Assembly: GCF_004010155.1 (NCBI RefSeq)
Contig: NZ_RRYH01000042.1
Location: forward strand, 1-39,531
Reading direction: 5' to 3'
Source: Solirhodobacter olei
GTDB taxonomy: Bacteria; Pseudomonadota; Alphaproteobacteria; Rhodobacterales; Rhodobacteraceae
Length of the DNA stretch: 39,531 nt
Position numbers and translations under genes: made by a program
In this document: one piece after another, positions 16,136 to 25,854 of the stretch
Layout of the letters: each line of letters begins with the position of its first letter
Numbering within the stretch: the stretch's first letter is position 1
The notes under the pieces: generated by a model
The model's database searches: none
What the model saw: only the letters and a program-made list of their open reading frames with translations
What the model was told of the DNA's origin: nothing

Positions 16136-16164
16136 GTCGTAATGAAAGCGCTTACATTTGTCAA
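16136..16164 (-). promoter_or_regulatory. gntK-TRAP promoter with embedded LacI-type operator
   Basis: On the minus strand a consensus -35 TTGACA (16164-16159) is separated by 17 bases from a weak -10 TACGAC (16141-16136). The spacer contains the palindrome TGTAAGCGCTTTCA (16156-16143), a 13/14 match to the LacI/GalR operator TGTAAGCGCTTACA. A repressor bound there would block RNA polymerase directly. The adjacent divergent LacI gene is the obvious regulator and is probably autoregulated from the same 125-base gap. Confidence 0.75.
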
Positions 16165-16229
16165 TCCAGCTTTCTTTGTGGCATGTGTGATGCTAGGATT
16201 TTCCTAACAACCTGTTCAAAAAGCGAATT

Positions 16230-17246
16230 ATGCCGGATCGCCCCACCGTTACCCTTTCAGACGTAGCGAAAAAAGCAGGTGTAAGCGCTGCCACGGTTTC
16301 ACGGACGCTGCGCGGGTCTCAGCATGTCTCCGAGAAGCTGCAGCTCAGGATTCGGGCCGCGGTGGAGGAGCTTGGCTACATTCCGGACCCGGTCGCGCAG
16401 GCGCTGGCGGCGAGCCGGTCGAATGTCATCGGAGTGCTGATCCCTTCGGTCACCAACAACGTCTTCTCCGCCACGCTGCAGGGGATCTACGAGGCGGCCG
16501 ACGACACGCCCTATGACATCCAGCTGGGCAACACCCGCTACTCGGCGCTGAAGGAGGAGATGCTCGTGCGCCTCTTCCTGCGCCAGCGTCCGGCCGGGTT
16601 GATCATCAGCGGGATCGACCAGATGCCGTCCACCCGTGCGCTTCTCGAGCGCGCGAACTGTCCGGTGGTACAGATCATGGAGATCTCTGACGATCCGATC
16701 GACATGATGATCGGGTTCTCGCATTACGAGGCGGCAAAGGCGGCGACACAGCACCTGATCGAGCAGGGCTACCGCAAGCTGGGCTTTCTCGGCGCGCGGA
16801 TGGATCCGCGGACACAGCGCCGCCTGAAAGGGTTCCGCGATGCCGCGATGGCGGCGGGGGTCTATTCAGAGGCGCGGATCCGCACCACGCAGATGCCGTC
16901 GACGGTCACGCTGGGTTCCGAGCTCTTTGCAGAGCTTCTGGGCAGCGCGCCCGATACCGATGCGATTTTCTGCATCAACGACGATATTGCCCTGGGTGCG
17001 CTCTTTGAGGCGCAGCGGCGGCGGATCGAGATCCCGCGCCAGCTCGGCCTCTGCGGGTTCAATGACTTCGAGATGATGGCTGTGGCCAACCCCTCCATCA
17101 CAAGCGTCCGCACCTTCCGGCAAGAGATGGGCAGCCAGGCGATGAAGATGCTGGTCCAGGCCCTGGATGACCCGACGAAGCTGACGGAGAGATATGTCGA
17201 TCTCGGCTTCGAGATACGGGTGAGAGAGTCGACCTCAAACCACTAG
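16230..17246 (+). CDS. LacI-family transcriptional regulator (GntR-like)
   Basis: Protein of 338 residues. The N-terminal helix-turn-helix and hinge helix (VTLSDVAKKAGVSAATVSRT about 7-26, then DPVAQALAASRS) precede a periplasmic-binding-like sensor domain (about 62-330). The sensor shows NVIGVLIPSVTNNVF, GLIISGIDQM, LGFLGARMD, DAIFCINDDIALGAL and LGLCGFNDFEM, as in gluconate repressors. It is transcribed away from the gntK-TRAP operon across a 125-base gap holding a matching operator, so it most likely represses that operon and responds to the imported sugar acid or its phosphate. The ribosome binding site is weak (AAAAAGCG). Confidence 0.92.
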   Translation: MPDRPTVTLSDVAKKAGVSAATVSRTLRGSQHVSEKLQLRIRAAVEELGYIPDPVAQALAASRSNVIGVLIPSVTNNVFSATLQGIYEAADDTPYDIQLGNTRYSALKEEMLVRLFLRQRPAGLIISGIDQMPSTRALLERANCPVVQIMEISDDPIDMMIGFSHYEAAKAATQHLIEQGYRKLGFLGARMDPRTQRRLKGFRDAAMAAGVYSEARIRTTQMPSTVTLGSELFAELLGSAPDTDAIFCINDDIALGALFEAQRRRIEIPRQLGLCGFNDFEMMAVANPSITSVRTFRQEMGSQAMKMLVQALDDPTKLTERYVDLGFEIRVRESTSNH

Positions 17247-17412
17247 GGTCCGGTCGCGGAGCACCTGACCGAGGACGCGGCCGTGTTCAGTTCGGCGTTT
17301 CCGATCCTCGAGGCACACTTCAGCCGCGTCGACGCGAAGTCGGACAGGGTTGCCCTGAATCAAGGCGGCTGCCGGAACACGAGTGCCACTATGGCGGCGA
17401 AGGGAGCGTCGC

Positions 17413-18123
17413 GTGCCGCCAGCAATAGCCTTTAGGGTCGAAGACCTGAGCAAGACATATACGACCGGCGCCGTGTCGGTGCAGGCGCTTCGTGGCGTCA
17501 ATCTCGAGTTGTTCGATGGCGAACTCGTGGTACTGCTCGGCGCCTCCGGCTCAGGTAAGTCAACACTCCTGAATATCCTAGGCGCGCTCGACAGCCCCAC
17601 CGGCGGGCGGGTCTTCTTTCGCGAGCATGAGCTGACCCGCATGAGCGAGAAAGCCCTGACCGCCTTCCGGCGCGAGCACGTCGGCTTCGTCTTTCAGTTC
17701 TACAACCTCGTCCCAAGCCTGACCGCGCGGGAGAACGTGGCCCTCGTCACCGAGATTGCCATGCATCCCATGCGGCCGGAGGAGGCGCTTGAGCGGGTCG
17801 GGCTCGGCGGCCGGATGGACCATTTTCCTGCCGAACTTTCCGGCGGTGAGCAGCAGCGGGTTGCCATCGCCCGGGCCATAGCCAAGCGGCCAGAGGTGCT
17901 CTTGTGCGACGAGCCGACCGGCGCGCTCGACAGCAAGACCGGTGTGACCGTGCTTGAGGCGCTCTACGAGGTGAACCGGGATCTCGGCACCGTCACCGCC
18001 CTAATCACTCACAACGCAGCGATCCGGCAGATGGCGCATCGGGTAATCCGGCTCGCAGACGGGCTGGTAGTGGCGGTGGAGGAAAATACCGAGCGGATCG
18101 AGCCCGCGGGGATCGAATGGTGA
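17413..18123 (+). CDS. ABC transporter ATPase, MacB/LolD/DevA type
   Basis: ATPase subunit of 236 residues that should power the adjacent FtsX-like permease. Walker [10 protein letters not shown] (43-51), Q-loop Gln95 (VFQFYNLV), signature LSGGEQQ (142-148), Walker [12 protein letters not shown] (163-173) and the switch His200 (ITHN) are all intact. A GTG at 17413 was chosen: AAGGGAG lies 7 bases upstream and the protein then begins right before the first strand. A start ten codons earlier would add an Arg-rich extension. The stop overlaps the permease start. Confidence 0.9.
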   Translation: MPPAIAFRVEDLSKTYTTGAVSVQALRGVNLELFDGELVVLLGASGSGKSTLLNILGALDSPTGGRVFFREHELTRMSEKALTAFRREHVGFVFQFYNLVPSLTARENVALVTEIAMHPMRPEEALERVGLGGRMDHFPAELSGGEQQRVAIARAIAKRPEVLLCDEPTGALDSKTGVTVLEALYEVNRDLGTVTALITHNAAIRQMAHRVIRLADGLVVAVEENTERIEPAGIEW

Positions 18124-20486
18124 TGCGTGCACTCGACCGCAAGCTCTTGCGCGACCTGCGCCGCCTCTGGGCGCAGTGCCTCGCCATCGCCTTGGTGCTC
18201 GGCTGCGGGGTCATGGTGCTGGTGCTGGCCACTGGGACCGAGCGCTCGCTCAGGATGACGCGCGACGCCTATTACGACCGCGCCCATTTTGCCGAGGTCT
18301 TCGCTACCGCGACCCGTGCGCCGAAGGAGATCCTGCCGGAGATCGCCCGGATCCCCGGTGTGGCGCAGGTCGAGGCGAGTATCTCGATGAATGTCGTGCT
18401 GGATCTTCCTGGGATGGAGAAGCCCGCTCAGGCCCGGGTACTATCCTTGCCAGCGGCCGGCCAGCCGGTGCTGAACCGGCCGACGGTCCGTCTTGGCCGT
18501 TTGCCGGATCCGACCCGGATCGACGAGGTCGCGCTGTCGGAGAACTTTGCCGAAGCTAATGGACTTCGCCCGGGGATGAGCTTCGCCGCGATCCTCAACG
18601 GCCAGAAGCGCGAGCTGACCGTCACCGGCCTCGTGCTTTCGCCTGAGTTTATCTATCTCATCGCTCCGGGCTCACTGATGCCGGACGACCGCCATTACGG
18701 CGTGATCTGGATGAACCACGATCCGGCCGCTGCGGCAGCTGGCCTCTCCGGCGCCTTTAACGATCTCAGCCTACGTCTGACCCGCGATGCTGTGGAGCCC
18801 GCGGTAATCGCCGCGCTCGATCATCTGCTGGCGCCCTATGGCGGCACCGGCGCCTATGGGCGGGACAGGCAAGTCTCCGACACGTTCCTGTCCAGCGAGC
18901 TCGACCAGCTCGGGGCCATGGCGCTGATCCTGCCGCCGATCTTCCTGATCGTCTCTGCCTTCCTTGTGAACATGGTGCTGAGCCGGCTGATCCTGCTGGA
19001 GCGGCCAATCATCGGCCTCCTGAAGGCGTCCGGTTTCACGGGGCGCGAGATCGCGCTGCACTACATGAAGCTTTCGATCGGCATCGGCATTGGCGGTGTG
19101 CTGCTCGGCTGGGTCGCGGGCTGGTGGATGGGCGGCCAGATGACCGAACTCTACACCCGTTTCTACCGCTTCCCCTACCTCATCTACCGGCCGGGAAGTG
19201 CGAGCTTCGCGGTCTCTGGGCTGATGGGGCTTGGCGCTGTCGTGCTCGGCGCCCTGCGCGCGGTCCGCGCGAGCGCCCGGCTGAAGCCTGCCATCGCCAT
19301 GCTGCCACCGAGCCCGCCGCTCTACCGCCGTAACTGGGTCGACGCGCTGGCAGAGAGGCTGCAGCTGCGGCAGACGACGATGATGATCCTGCGCTCCATC
19401 ACCCGATGGCCGGGCCGGGCGGCGATCACGGTTCTTGGCGTCGCCGCGGCGATCTCCGTCCTCGTCGCCTGTTTTTTCACCTTCGATTCCATTGCCGCGG
19501 TGGTGGATGAGGCCTTCACCCGCACCAATCGCCAGCAGGTCACGCTGCAGCTTGGCCACGACGCTCCGGTTACGGCGGAACAGGCAGCCGCCCATCTGCC
19601 TGGCGTCACCCGGGTCGAGGGTGCCTTCGGTGTGCCGGTCCGCCTTACCCGCGGCTGGCGGAGCGCGCTGACCCAGGTCGAGGCGCGGGACGACAGCAAC
19701 ATCCTCGTGCGTGTGCTTGACGAAGAGGGTCGTGTGGCCACGATGCCGCCTGAGGGGCTGGTGCTGCCCGAGAGCCTCGCTACTAAGCTTGATGTCGCGG
19801 CCGGGGGGCAGGTGACAATGACGCTTCTCGCGCCGCCGCGCGAAAGCTTCGACGTGCCGGTGTCCCGCGTTATGCGACAAAGCCTGGGGGAGACAGTCTA
19901 TGTCGCAGCGCCCGCGCTCTTCCGCCTGATGCGACAGGGGCCGGAGGTGAACCGGTTGAACCTGCTCGTGGACAGCCGACAATTGCCCGCCTTCTACGCT
20001 GCCGTGAAGAACGCACCAGCGGTGGACGGCGTCTTGCTTTGGACCGACATCCGCGACCAGTTCAGCGCGACGATCAACGAGAACTTGACCACCTCGGTGC
20101 TGGTCTACGCGGTCCTCGGAATCCTGATCACCATCGGCGTCATCTACAACGCCGCCCGCATTCAGCTTTCGGAACGCGCCTACGAACTGGCGAGCCTCCG
20201 TGTGCTCGGCTTCACACGCGGCGAGGTCGGCTATGTGCTTGTCGGCGAGTTGATGTTGCTCACGTTGCTCGCGATCCCGCCGGGATTTCTTGGCGGCTAC
20301 GGTTTCTCCGCACTGATTTCGGCCGGCTTCTCCACCGATGTCGTTCGCATCCCACTGGTCATTGCCCGGCGCACCTATACCATCGCCGGTCTTATCGCCT
20401 TCGTCTCGGCCCTTGCCGCCGCACTTCTCGTGCGCCGCCGGCTCGACCGGGTGAACCTCGCCACCGCCCTGAAACAGAGGGAATGA
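18117..20486 (+). CDS. FtsX-type ABC transporter permease, two-module
   Basis: Inner-membrane protein of about 789 residues made of two FtsX modules in series. A first membrane segment lies near residues 20-40, followed by a periplasmic domain. Three segments (about 262-390) precede a fourth near 430-455, a second periplasmic domain and three segments (about 670-780). Motifs include [19 protein letters not shown] in the first module and [19 protein letters not shown] in the second, where the permease contacts the ATPase. Such proteins usually drive mechanotransmission or efflux rather than classical transport. ATG 18117 and ATG 18123 are both possible; the latter gives a TGATG stop-start overlap with the ATPase gene. 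The adaptor gene follows immediately. Confidence 0.9.
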   Translation: MVMRALDRKLLRDLRRLWAQCLAIALVLGCGVMVLVLATGTERSLRMTRDAYYDRAHFAEVFATATRAPKEILPEIARIPGVAQVEASISMNVVLDLPGMEKPAQARVLSLPAAGQPVLNRPTVRLGRLPDPTRIDEVALSENFAEANGLRPGMSFAAILNGQKRELTVTGLVLSPEFIYLIAPGSLMPDDRHYGVIWMNHDPAAAAAGLSGAFNDLSLRLTRDAVEPAVIAALDHLLAPYGGTGAYGRDRQVSDTFLSSELDQLGAMALILPPIFLIVSAFLVNMVLSRLILLERPIIGLLKASGFTGREIALHYMKLSIGIGIGGVLLGWVAGWWMGGQMTELYTRFYRFPYLIYRPGSASFAVSGLMGLGAVVLGALRAVRASARLKPAIAMLPPSPPLYRRNWVDALAERLQLRQTTMMILRSITRWPGRAAITVLGVAAAISVLVACFFTFDSIAAVVDEAFTRTNRQQVTLQLGHDAPVTAEQAAAHLPGVTRVEGAFGVPVRLTRGWRSALTQVEARDDSNILVRVLDEEGRVATMPPEGLVLPESLATKLDVAAGGQVTMTLLAPPRESFDVPVSRVMRQSLGETVYVAAPALFRLMRQGPEVNRLNLLVDSRQLPAFYAAVKNAPAVDGVLLWTDIRDQFSATINENLTTSVLVYAVLGILITIGVIYNAARIQLSERAYELASLRVLGFTRGEVGYVLVGELMLLTLLAIPPGFLGGYGFSALISAGFSTDVVRIPLVIARRTYTIAGLIAFVSALAAALLVRRRLDRVNLATALKQRE

Positions 20487-20487
20487 C

Positions 20488-21702
20488 ATGAGCCTGCGCC
20501 GCCTGCTTTCCGCGCTCGCCGCGATCCTCGCCCTTACCGCCGCGCTCACCTGGGCCTTCTGGCCGGATCCTGTGCCCGTCGACCTCGCCACGGTCACACG
20601 CGGCCCGATGGAGGTCACCGTCTCGGCCGACGGCGTAACCCATATCCGCGATGTCTACGAGGTGACGGCGCCAATGGCGGGTACCGTGCGGCGCGCGCCG
20701 GTCTCGGTCGGCGATGATGTGAGGGCGGGCCAGACCGTGGTCGCCTCGATCCAGCCGCTGGAGCCCGGCTTCCTCGACGCTCGCGCACGCGCCCAGGCCG
20801 AGGCCGCGGTGGACGAGGCGCAGGCAAGCCTACAGCTCTCCAAGGCCAAGCTTGCCGAGGCGCGAACCACACAGAGCCATGCCGAAAGCGAATACATCCG
20901 GGCCCAAGCCCTGGCCGCCCGAGGTACCATTCCGCAGCAGATGTTGGAGGATGCCGATGCCGCGCGGCAGACCGCTCAGGCGGCCGTCGACGCCGCGCAG
21001 TCTTCGGTCGACCTTCAGCAGGCGACGCTGACTCGAATGCAGGCACAGCTCGTCGGTCCCGGCAGCCGGGATCCCGTGACCAGTGCCTGCTGTCTGGAGA
21101 TCAAGGCGCCGGCAACAGGGACCGTCCTGTTTCTCGCCAATTCATCGGCACGGCCGGTGCAGGCAGGCGAAACCCTGATGACGATCGGCAGCCTCGATGA
21201 TCTTGAGGTAGTGGTGGACCTCCTGTCCTCGGACGCGGTGAAGGTCCCTGTAGGTGCCGCAGCGCATGTGGAGCGCTGGGGTGGGCCGCAGCCGATCGAA
21301 GCGCGGGTGCGCCAGATCGAGCCGGCGGCCTTCACCAAGGTCTCGGCCCTCGGCATCGAGGAGCAGCGCGTCCGCCTTCGCCTCGACATCCTGACGCCGC
21401 CGGAGAAGCGCCGCGGGCTCGGCGACAACTACCGGGTCTTCGTGCGGGTGGTGACCTGGTCCGGCAAGGACGTGCTGCAGGTGCCGATCGGCGCGCTGTT
21501 CCGCTCTGGCGATGGCTGGGCGGTGTTTCGCGACGTAGGCGGACGAGCGATACAGACACCAGTCACGCTCGGCCATCAGACAGACCTGATGGCCGAGGTG
21601 GTCTCCGGCCTTTCCGAGGGCGACCGCGTCGTGGTGTTCCCCAGCACGAGGATCACCGAGCATAGCCGCATATCTCCGCAGCTTGGTGGCACAGCGGATT
21701 GA
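20488..21702 (+). CDS. HlyD-family periplasmic adaptor
   Basis: Membrane-fusion protein of 404 residues: one N-terminal membrane anchor (about 4-24), a lipoyl-like half motif around EVTAPMAGTVRRAPVSVGDDVRAGQ, and a long Ala/Gln-rich coiled coil (about 97-190). The second lipoyl half (CLEIKAPATGTVLFLANSSARPVQAGE) and a beta-barrel with the C-terminal membrane-proximal domain follow. It would link the inner-membrane FtsX/ATPase pair to an outer-membrane channel; no TolC homologue is present in the window. The start lies 2 bases after the permease stop, so the three genes form one operon. The substrate cannot be told from sequence. Confidence 0.92.
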   Translation: MSLRRLLSALAAILALTAALTWAFWPDPVPVDLATVTRGPMEVTVSADGVTHIRDVYEVTAPMAGTVRRAPVSVGDDVRAGQTVVASIQPLEPGFLDARARAQAEAAVDEAQASLQLSKAKLAEARTTQSHAESEYIRAQALAARGTIPQQMLEDADAARQTAQAAVDAAQSSVDLQQATLTRMQAQLVGPGSRDPVTSACCLEIKAPATGTVLFLANSSARPVQAGETLMTIGSLDDLEVVVDLLSSDAVKVPVGAAAHVERWGGPQPIEARVRQIEPAAFTKVSALGIEEQRVRLRLDILTPPEKRRGLGDNYRVFVRVVTWSGKDVLQVPIGALFRSGDGWAVFRDVGGRAIQTPVTLGHQTDLMAEVVSGLSEGDRVVVFPSTRITEHSRISPQLGGTAD

Positions 21703-22201
21703 GGCAGTTCGCCTGACCACGGTGGGTAGGGTTCCCGCGCTGGGCGGCTCAGCGCTGCGGCGGAGAGGGCAGGGCAGGGGGCTGATACTTGGAAATCCTT
21801 CAGCCGCAAGATCACGCTTTGCTTTGGCGAGAGACGCCTGCGCGCTGCGCCAGAGGCCACGTTCCAGTATTTCTGGTTCTGGGGCATCGTGCCGGGTCGC
21901 TCGCCCCTGGGAGCCAAACTGGCGCAGCATCTTGTTCGGGGTTTGTCGGCCTGACGTCCTTCGGGTGAGTAGATCTTCCACTATGTGCCCGTAGGCTCGC
22001 CCCGGCTTTCTGTGCCGTACCAGGGTCAGGAGAGTGTGGCAGCATCGGCCCGTGGAAGGATGGCCGCCTGATGGGCGCCACAATTCTTTGGTTTGCAACC
22101 GCCGAAGATTCCGGTAGCGATCAATCTTGAATGCTGCCTCTGGCCCCAAAGTGACTAGCGAGACACGGGACGAGACCAAGGTCTCCCTCGGTGCGGTAGC
22201 T
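21703..22201. other. gene-poor stretch before the polysaccharide locus
   Basis: No intact gene. Several open frames cross in both directions, including one running antisense into the adaptor gene, and none resembles a known family. This may be decayed sequence at the border between the efflux operon and the polysaccharide locus. Confidence 0.4.
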
Positions 22202-22549
22202 ATGTCTGATCCTGCCGATGACGCACGTTTCCGAGTTCTCAGGCTCCTGAAGGAAGATCCAACCCTCTCCCAGAAGGAGCTAAGCGAGGCGCTCGGCGTC
22301 AGCGTAGGCCAGGTCAACTATGTGCTTAGAGCACTGGTGGACAAGGGCTATGTCAAGCTCAGGAACTTTCGCTCCTCCACCAACAAGCCGCGCTACGCCT
22401 ATCTTCTCACCCCTGCGGGCTTGGCTGCGAAGTCCGCAATGACGGCAAGTTTTTTGCGTAGGAAGATGGTGGAATACGAACGGCTCAAGGTGGAGATCGA
22501 GGCAGTGATGGCGGAGGCAGACGAGGCCCGCCTGGGGTCGCGAGAGTAA
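22202..22549 (+). CDS. EPS-associated MarR-family regulator
   Basis: Small winged-helix protein of 115 residues. The sequence FRVLRLLKEDPTLSQKELSEALGVSVGQVNYVLRALVDKGYVKLRNF is close to the MarR_EPS family found at the edges of exopolysaccharide and LPS clusters. The C-terminal YLLTPAGLAAKSAMTASFLRRKMVEYERLK helix probably mediates dimerisation. The ATG at 22202 matches the usual family start; in-frame starts up to 22127 exist, and neither has a strong ribosome binding site. It stands first in the polysaccharide locus and may control it. Confidence 0.85.
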   Translation: MSDPADDARFRVLRLLKEDPTLSQKELSEALGVSVGQVNYVLRALVDKGYVKLRNFRSSTNKPRYAYLLTPAGLAAKSAMTASFLRRKMVEYERLKVEIEAVMAEADEARLGSRE

Positions 22550-22680
22550 GCGCTTCGCGCGGTTGGGTGTTCTAGATCCCTTCGTCCGCGTCTCTCACAG
22601 CCTCACACCTACTACCTGGAGATTGGGGGCAAAGTGCCCCAACGGGCCGGCATCCCGGCACGCGAGAGTGAGGTACATTT

Positions 22681-23223
22681 GTGAGCATTCCCGAACAAAT
22701 GGACGGCCACCGGTTGCGCCTCCGGACGGTGCGGTTGGAAGACGCTGAATACATTCACGGCCTACGGTCCGATCCCGCCTACAACCAGCACTTGTCGCGG
22801 GTGGCGGGCACCGCGGAGGATCAACGCAAATGGATTGAGAGCTATAAGGGGCGCGAGACCGTGGGCTTGGAGGCCTATTACGTGATTGAACGTCTGGATA
22901 ACGGGCAGCGGTGCGGCTTGGTGCGTCTCTACGACATTGAAAATGACCGCTTCACTTGGGGCAGCTGGATACTGGATGCGAACAAGCCACCAAAGGCGGC
23001 GCTGGAGAGTGCGGTGCTGTCATTGGGCGTCGGGTTCGCGGACCTTGGACGGTCACTGGCACTGATCGAGGCGCGACACGACAACCTACATGCAACTGCT
23101 TTCTATCTACGTTTTGGCATGGATCTGGTCGGTAAGGACGAACTTTCCCTGTATTTCGAGTATCCCAGATCTCGATTTGAGGCAGACCTCGCCACGCATC
23201 TTAAGGCAATCACAGGACAATAG
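22681..23223 (+). CDS. GNAT N-acetyltransferase of the amino-sugar module
   Basis: Protein of 180 residues with the GNAT fold of the RimJ/PseH-like group: LRLRTVRLEDAEYIHGLRSDP at the start, GLVRLYDIENDRFTWGSWIL in the middle, and NLHATAFYLRFGM near the acetyl-CoA site. It is 3 bases upstream of the ketoisomerase fusion and is probably co-transcribed with it and the aminotransferase. It is a good candidate to acetylate the amino group made by that aminotransferase, since the acyltransferase half of the fusion appears incomplete. The GTG at 22681 has GTGAGGT upstream; an ATG six codons later is an alternative. Confidence 0.75.
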   Translation: MSIPEQMDGHRLRLRTVRLEDAEYIHGLRSDPAYNQHLSRVAGTAEDQRKWIESYKGRETVGLEAYYVIERLDNGQRCGLVRLYDIENDRFTWGSWILDANKPPKAALESAVLSLGVGFADLGRSLALIEARHDNLHATAFYLRFGMDLVGKDELSLYFEYPRSRFEADLATHLKAITGQ

Positions 23224-23226
23224 CCG

Positions 23227-24000
23227 ATGAGCGAACGCGAACTGAATAATGGCAGCATAATTCCAGAGGATACCGTAATCGCGTCGGATGCCTTCTTGGG
23301 ATCCAGGGTCACGGTAGCCGGACCCGGCGTCGAGATTCACGCGAATGCGCGTGTTGATGCTGCGGTGGTCATCGGAGAGGGCGTGACGATTGGCCAGGGT
23401 GCATGGGTGCGGGCTGGGGCAGTTGTGCTACGGTCGGTCCCGCCCAATTCCATCGTCGAAGGAAATCCGGCACAGGTTGTCGGTTATAGCAGCGCGTTTT
23501 CTGCCGTGGCGGATGAACGCCCAAGTCCGAAGCTGGTCGACATCCATAATTTTCAGCACCTCGCACGGCCCAGCCGTGTGCCGTTGGGAGTCGGTGAAGG
23601 AGCGCTTTACCTGATGCGGCGCATTGTCGACGCGCGCGGCGGATTGACTGTGGGCGAGGTGCCAACCGAGGTGCCCTTCGCTCCCACCCGCTATTTTGTG
23701 GTTTTCGACGTGCCCTCCGAAGAGCTTCGAGGTGAACACGCTCACAAGCATTGCCATCAGTTCCTGATCTGCCTGCACGGTTCCTGCCGTGTTTTGCTGG
23801 ACGATGGAGAACGGCGCTGCGAGGTGACGCTGGACCGTCCCGACATGGGTGTGTTCATGCCGGCGATGGTGTGGGGCACCCAGTATCGCTACAGTGCCGA
23901 CGCCGTTCTACTCGTTTTTGCGTCGCGTCCATACGAAAGCGAAGATTACCTGCGTACCTACGATAGATTTTTGGAAGAGATAAAAAGGCGGACCAAATGA
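23227..24000 (+). CDS. acyltransferase-dTDP-sugar 3,4-ketoisomerase fusion (WxcM/FdtD-like)
   Basis: Protein of 257 residues with two parts. Residues about 10-90 are a short left-handed beta-helix (repeats around [22 protein letters not shown], closing with [17 protein letters not shown]). Residues about 105-250 are a cupin of the FdtA/QdtA/WxcM family with RGEHAHK (168-174), whose histidines are the proton-shuttling residues in FdtA. Such enzymes turn dTDP-4-keto-6-deoxyglucose into the 3-keto isomer, the step before amination. Full WxcM/FdtD proteins carry a complete acetyltransferase of about 150 residues; here the central helix turns are missing, so that half may be inactive. The gene overlaps the aminotransferase by 4 bases (ATGA). 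Confidence 0.85.
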   Translation: MSERELNNGSIIPEDTVIASDAFLGSRVTVAGPGVEIHANARVDAAVVIGEGVTIGQGAWVRAGAVVLRSVPPNSIVEGNPAQVVGYSSAFSAVADERPSPKLVDIHNFQHLARPSRVPLGVGEGALYLMRRIVDARGGLTVGEVPTEVPFAPTRYFVVFDVPSEELRGEHAHKHCHQFLICLHGSCRVLLDDGERRCEVTLDRPDMGVFMPAMVWGTQYRYSADAVLLVFASRPYESEDYLRTYDRFLEEIKRRTK

Positions 24001-25094
24001 AAGTACCCTTCCTCGACCTTCGCACCGCCTATCTCGAACTCAAGGACGAGATCGACGCAGCCGTCGCGCGAGTGCTCGACTCCGGCTGGTATATCCTCGG
24101 CCCCGAGGTCGAGGCGTTCGAGGCTGACTGGGCGGCCTACTGCGGGGCGAATTACGCGGTGGGAGTGGGTAATGGGCTGGATGCGCTCATCTTAGCGCTA
24201 CGTGCGCTGGAAGTCGGCCCGGGGGACGAGGTGATTGTCCCTTCAAACACCTATATTGCCACATGGCTTGCAGTGACGGCTGTTGGTGCTAGCCCTGTCC
24301 CGGTTGAACCCGACCCGGCGACTCATAATATCGACCCCGCCCGCATCGCCGCCGCAATCACGTCGGCTACGAAAGTCCTGCTGCCAGTCCACCTGTATGG
24401 GCAACCCACTGATCTCGACCCGATACTTGCACTTGCGCGTCAGTATGGACTGTTTGTGGTCGAGGATGCCGCGCAAGCCCATGGCGCAAGTTACAAGGGG
24501 AAGCGCATCGGCGCGCATGGTGATGTTGTCTGCTGGAGCTTTTACCCCGGCAAGAACCTTGGCGCTTTGGGCGATGGCGGTGCTGTGACAACCGACAACG
24601 ATGAACTAGCAGACCGCATTCGCATTTTGCGAAACTACGGAAGCCGTGTGAAATATGTGAACGATGTACGCGGGAGCAATTCGCGCTTAGACCCGATTCA
24701 TGCGGCGGTGTTGCGGGTCAAGCTGCGTCATCTTGACGACTGGACCAAACGCCGCCGTTCTGTCGCTTCACGTTACGCCGAGGGCCTCCCTGGGACCAGA
24801 CTGATCCTGCCGCATGTGCCCGACTGGGCGGAGCCGGCTTGGCACCTGTATGTTGTACGCAGTAATCAGCGCGACACGTTACAAAGAAAATTGACTAAAG
24901 CGGGTGCAGGTACGCTGATCCACTATCCGATACCGCCGCACATGCAGGGCGCCTATGGAGACACAGACTTTGGTCCCTTGGCTATCGCAGAGAGCCTCGC
25001 GAACACGGTATTGAGCCTCCCGATGGGGCCGCAACTGACAACTCAAGAGGTGGAATTTATTATTGAATGCTGCATCAATGCCGAAGAAATCTAG
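23997..25094 (+). CDS. DegT-family sugar 3-aminotransferase (FdtB/QdtB-like)
   Basis: PLP-dependent aminotransferase of 365 residues. The start [18 protein letters not shown] is typical, the PLP-binding Asp lies in [11 protein letters not shown] (Asp157), and the Schiff-base Lys186 is in [15 protein letters not shown]. Enzymes of this subgroup add an amino group to the 3-keto sugar made by FdtA-type isomerases, yielding dTDP-3-amino-3,6-dideoxyhexose. The ATGA overlap with the isomerase gene supports this. No rmlA/rmlB is in the window, so the dTDP-4-keto-6-deoxyglucose must come from genes elsewhere. It ends at the border of an insertion-sequence graveyard. Confidence 0.88.
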   Translation: MKVPFLDLRTAYLELKDEIDAAVARVLDSGWYILGPEVEAFEADWAAYCGANYAVGVGNGLDALILALRALEVGPGDEVIVPSNTYIATWLAVTAVGASPVPVEPDPATHNIDPARIAAAITSATKVLLPVHLYGQPTDLDPILALARQYGLFVVEDAAQAHGASYKGKRIGAHGDVVCWSFYPGKNLGALGDGGAVTTDNDELADRIRILRNYGSRVKYVNDVRGSNSRLDPIHAAVLRVKLRHLDDWTKRRRSVASRYAEGLPGTRLILPHVPDWAEPAWHLYVVRSNQRDTLQRKLTKAGAGTLIHYPIPPHMQGAYGDTDFGPLAIAESLANTVLSLPMGPQLTTQEVEFIIECCINAEEI

Positions 25095-25099
25095 CTACC

Positions 25100-25430
25100 T
25101 TAATCCGGAGTTCGCGGCATAGGATTTGCAAGGTTCGCTTCCAGAACCGCGTGACTGAGGAGAGGATTTCTTCGGTAGATTTGACATCAATAAGGCCTCG
25201 GTTCTTCGATGTGGGCCAAGAGGAGGGGCAAGATGCCGGCATCCAACTCGGCGACAGTGCGGTGGACGCCGCGCTGCAGATGCTTCCGTGTCAATTCGTC
25301 GAACCAGCGCTAGACTTGGTTCTTTCAAGAGGCCGAGTTCTGTGCGAAATGCACCTTTCAGGGCACTTGGCGTGACGGCCATCACTTGATAACCAAGGTT
25401 TGATCGGACGTCATGGTGCATGACGATGGG
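25100..25430 (-). pseudogene. IS630-family transposase remnant, C-terminal part
   Basis: On the minus strand a frame reads NSAS*KNQV*RWFDELTRKH followed by LQRGVHRTVAELDAGI. This corresponds to the IS630 catalytic C-terminus (TPTSASWLNQVERWFAELTRK…), with stops at the Trp and Glu positions. A third stop follows EEPRPY, and the end is at 25100-25102. No N-terminal half is present. It is a dead fragment abutting the aminotransferase gene. Confidence 0.7.
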
Positions 25431-25854
25431 CAAAACGAAGGCCTCGGGACGTCAAAATATCTCGGCCGTATGTGTAGCGCATCGGGAGTAGATACCACCA
25501 TCGAAGCCGCGTCGACCCGATGACTCACTGCGTAAGACGGCTGGATCAATGCCTCATGGTACATAACTTCAATCGCCAGGTCTCCGAACTGCAGGCCATT
25601 ATCCCCGTCCCAAACGGCTACAGCTTGCTCGGCATACCCGTGACTGAAGACGCGGGATAGGTCTGTCTGGGAAAAGGGGCATCTCGGCTATTAGTCGAAT
25701 TGCCCGTGTATTGATGTCCGCACTGGTGCAAGTATTTTTTTGAAAGACATCAGCGTGTGATCGGGTGCGAATGTCTAAGAGGCCTCTCGATGTGACGTTT
25801 GACACAGCCGTGGACAGGCATGCGATACGCGGCCTGAAGGCGGAGCCCGGCAAT
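25431..25854. other. non-coding debris between IS remnants
   Basis: No gene supported. The stretch lies between the IS630 and IS110 relics; short protein-like fragments occur in different frames (for example ELQAIIPVPNGYSLLGIPVTE near 25590-25650, plus strand) but without any intact frame or recognisable family. Confidence 0.4.

Noticed and set aside
18771-20618. Long antisense open frame opposite the FtsX permease
   Set aside because: Same antisense artefact in high-GC coding sequence; low-complexity Arg/Gly/Asp/Glu/His-rich product.
22546-22560. GTAAGCGCTTCG at the end of the MarR gene as a LacI-type operator
   Set aside because: Only one half of the palindrome is kept, and it lies at the end of a coding region with no promoter.
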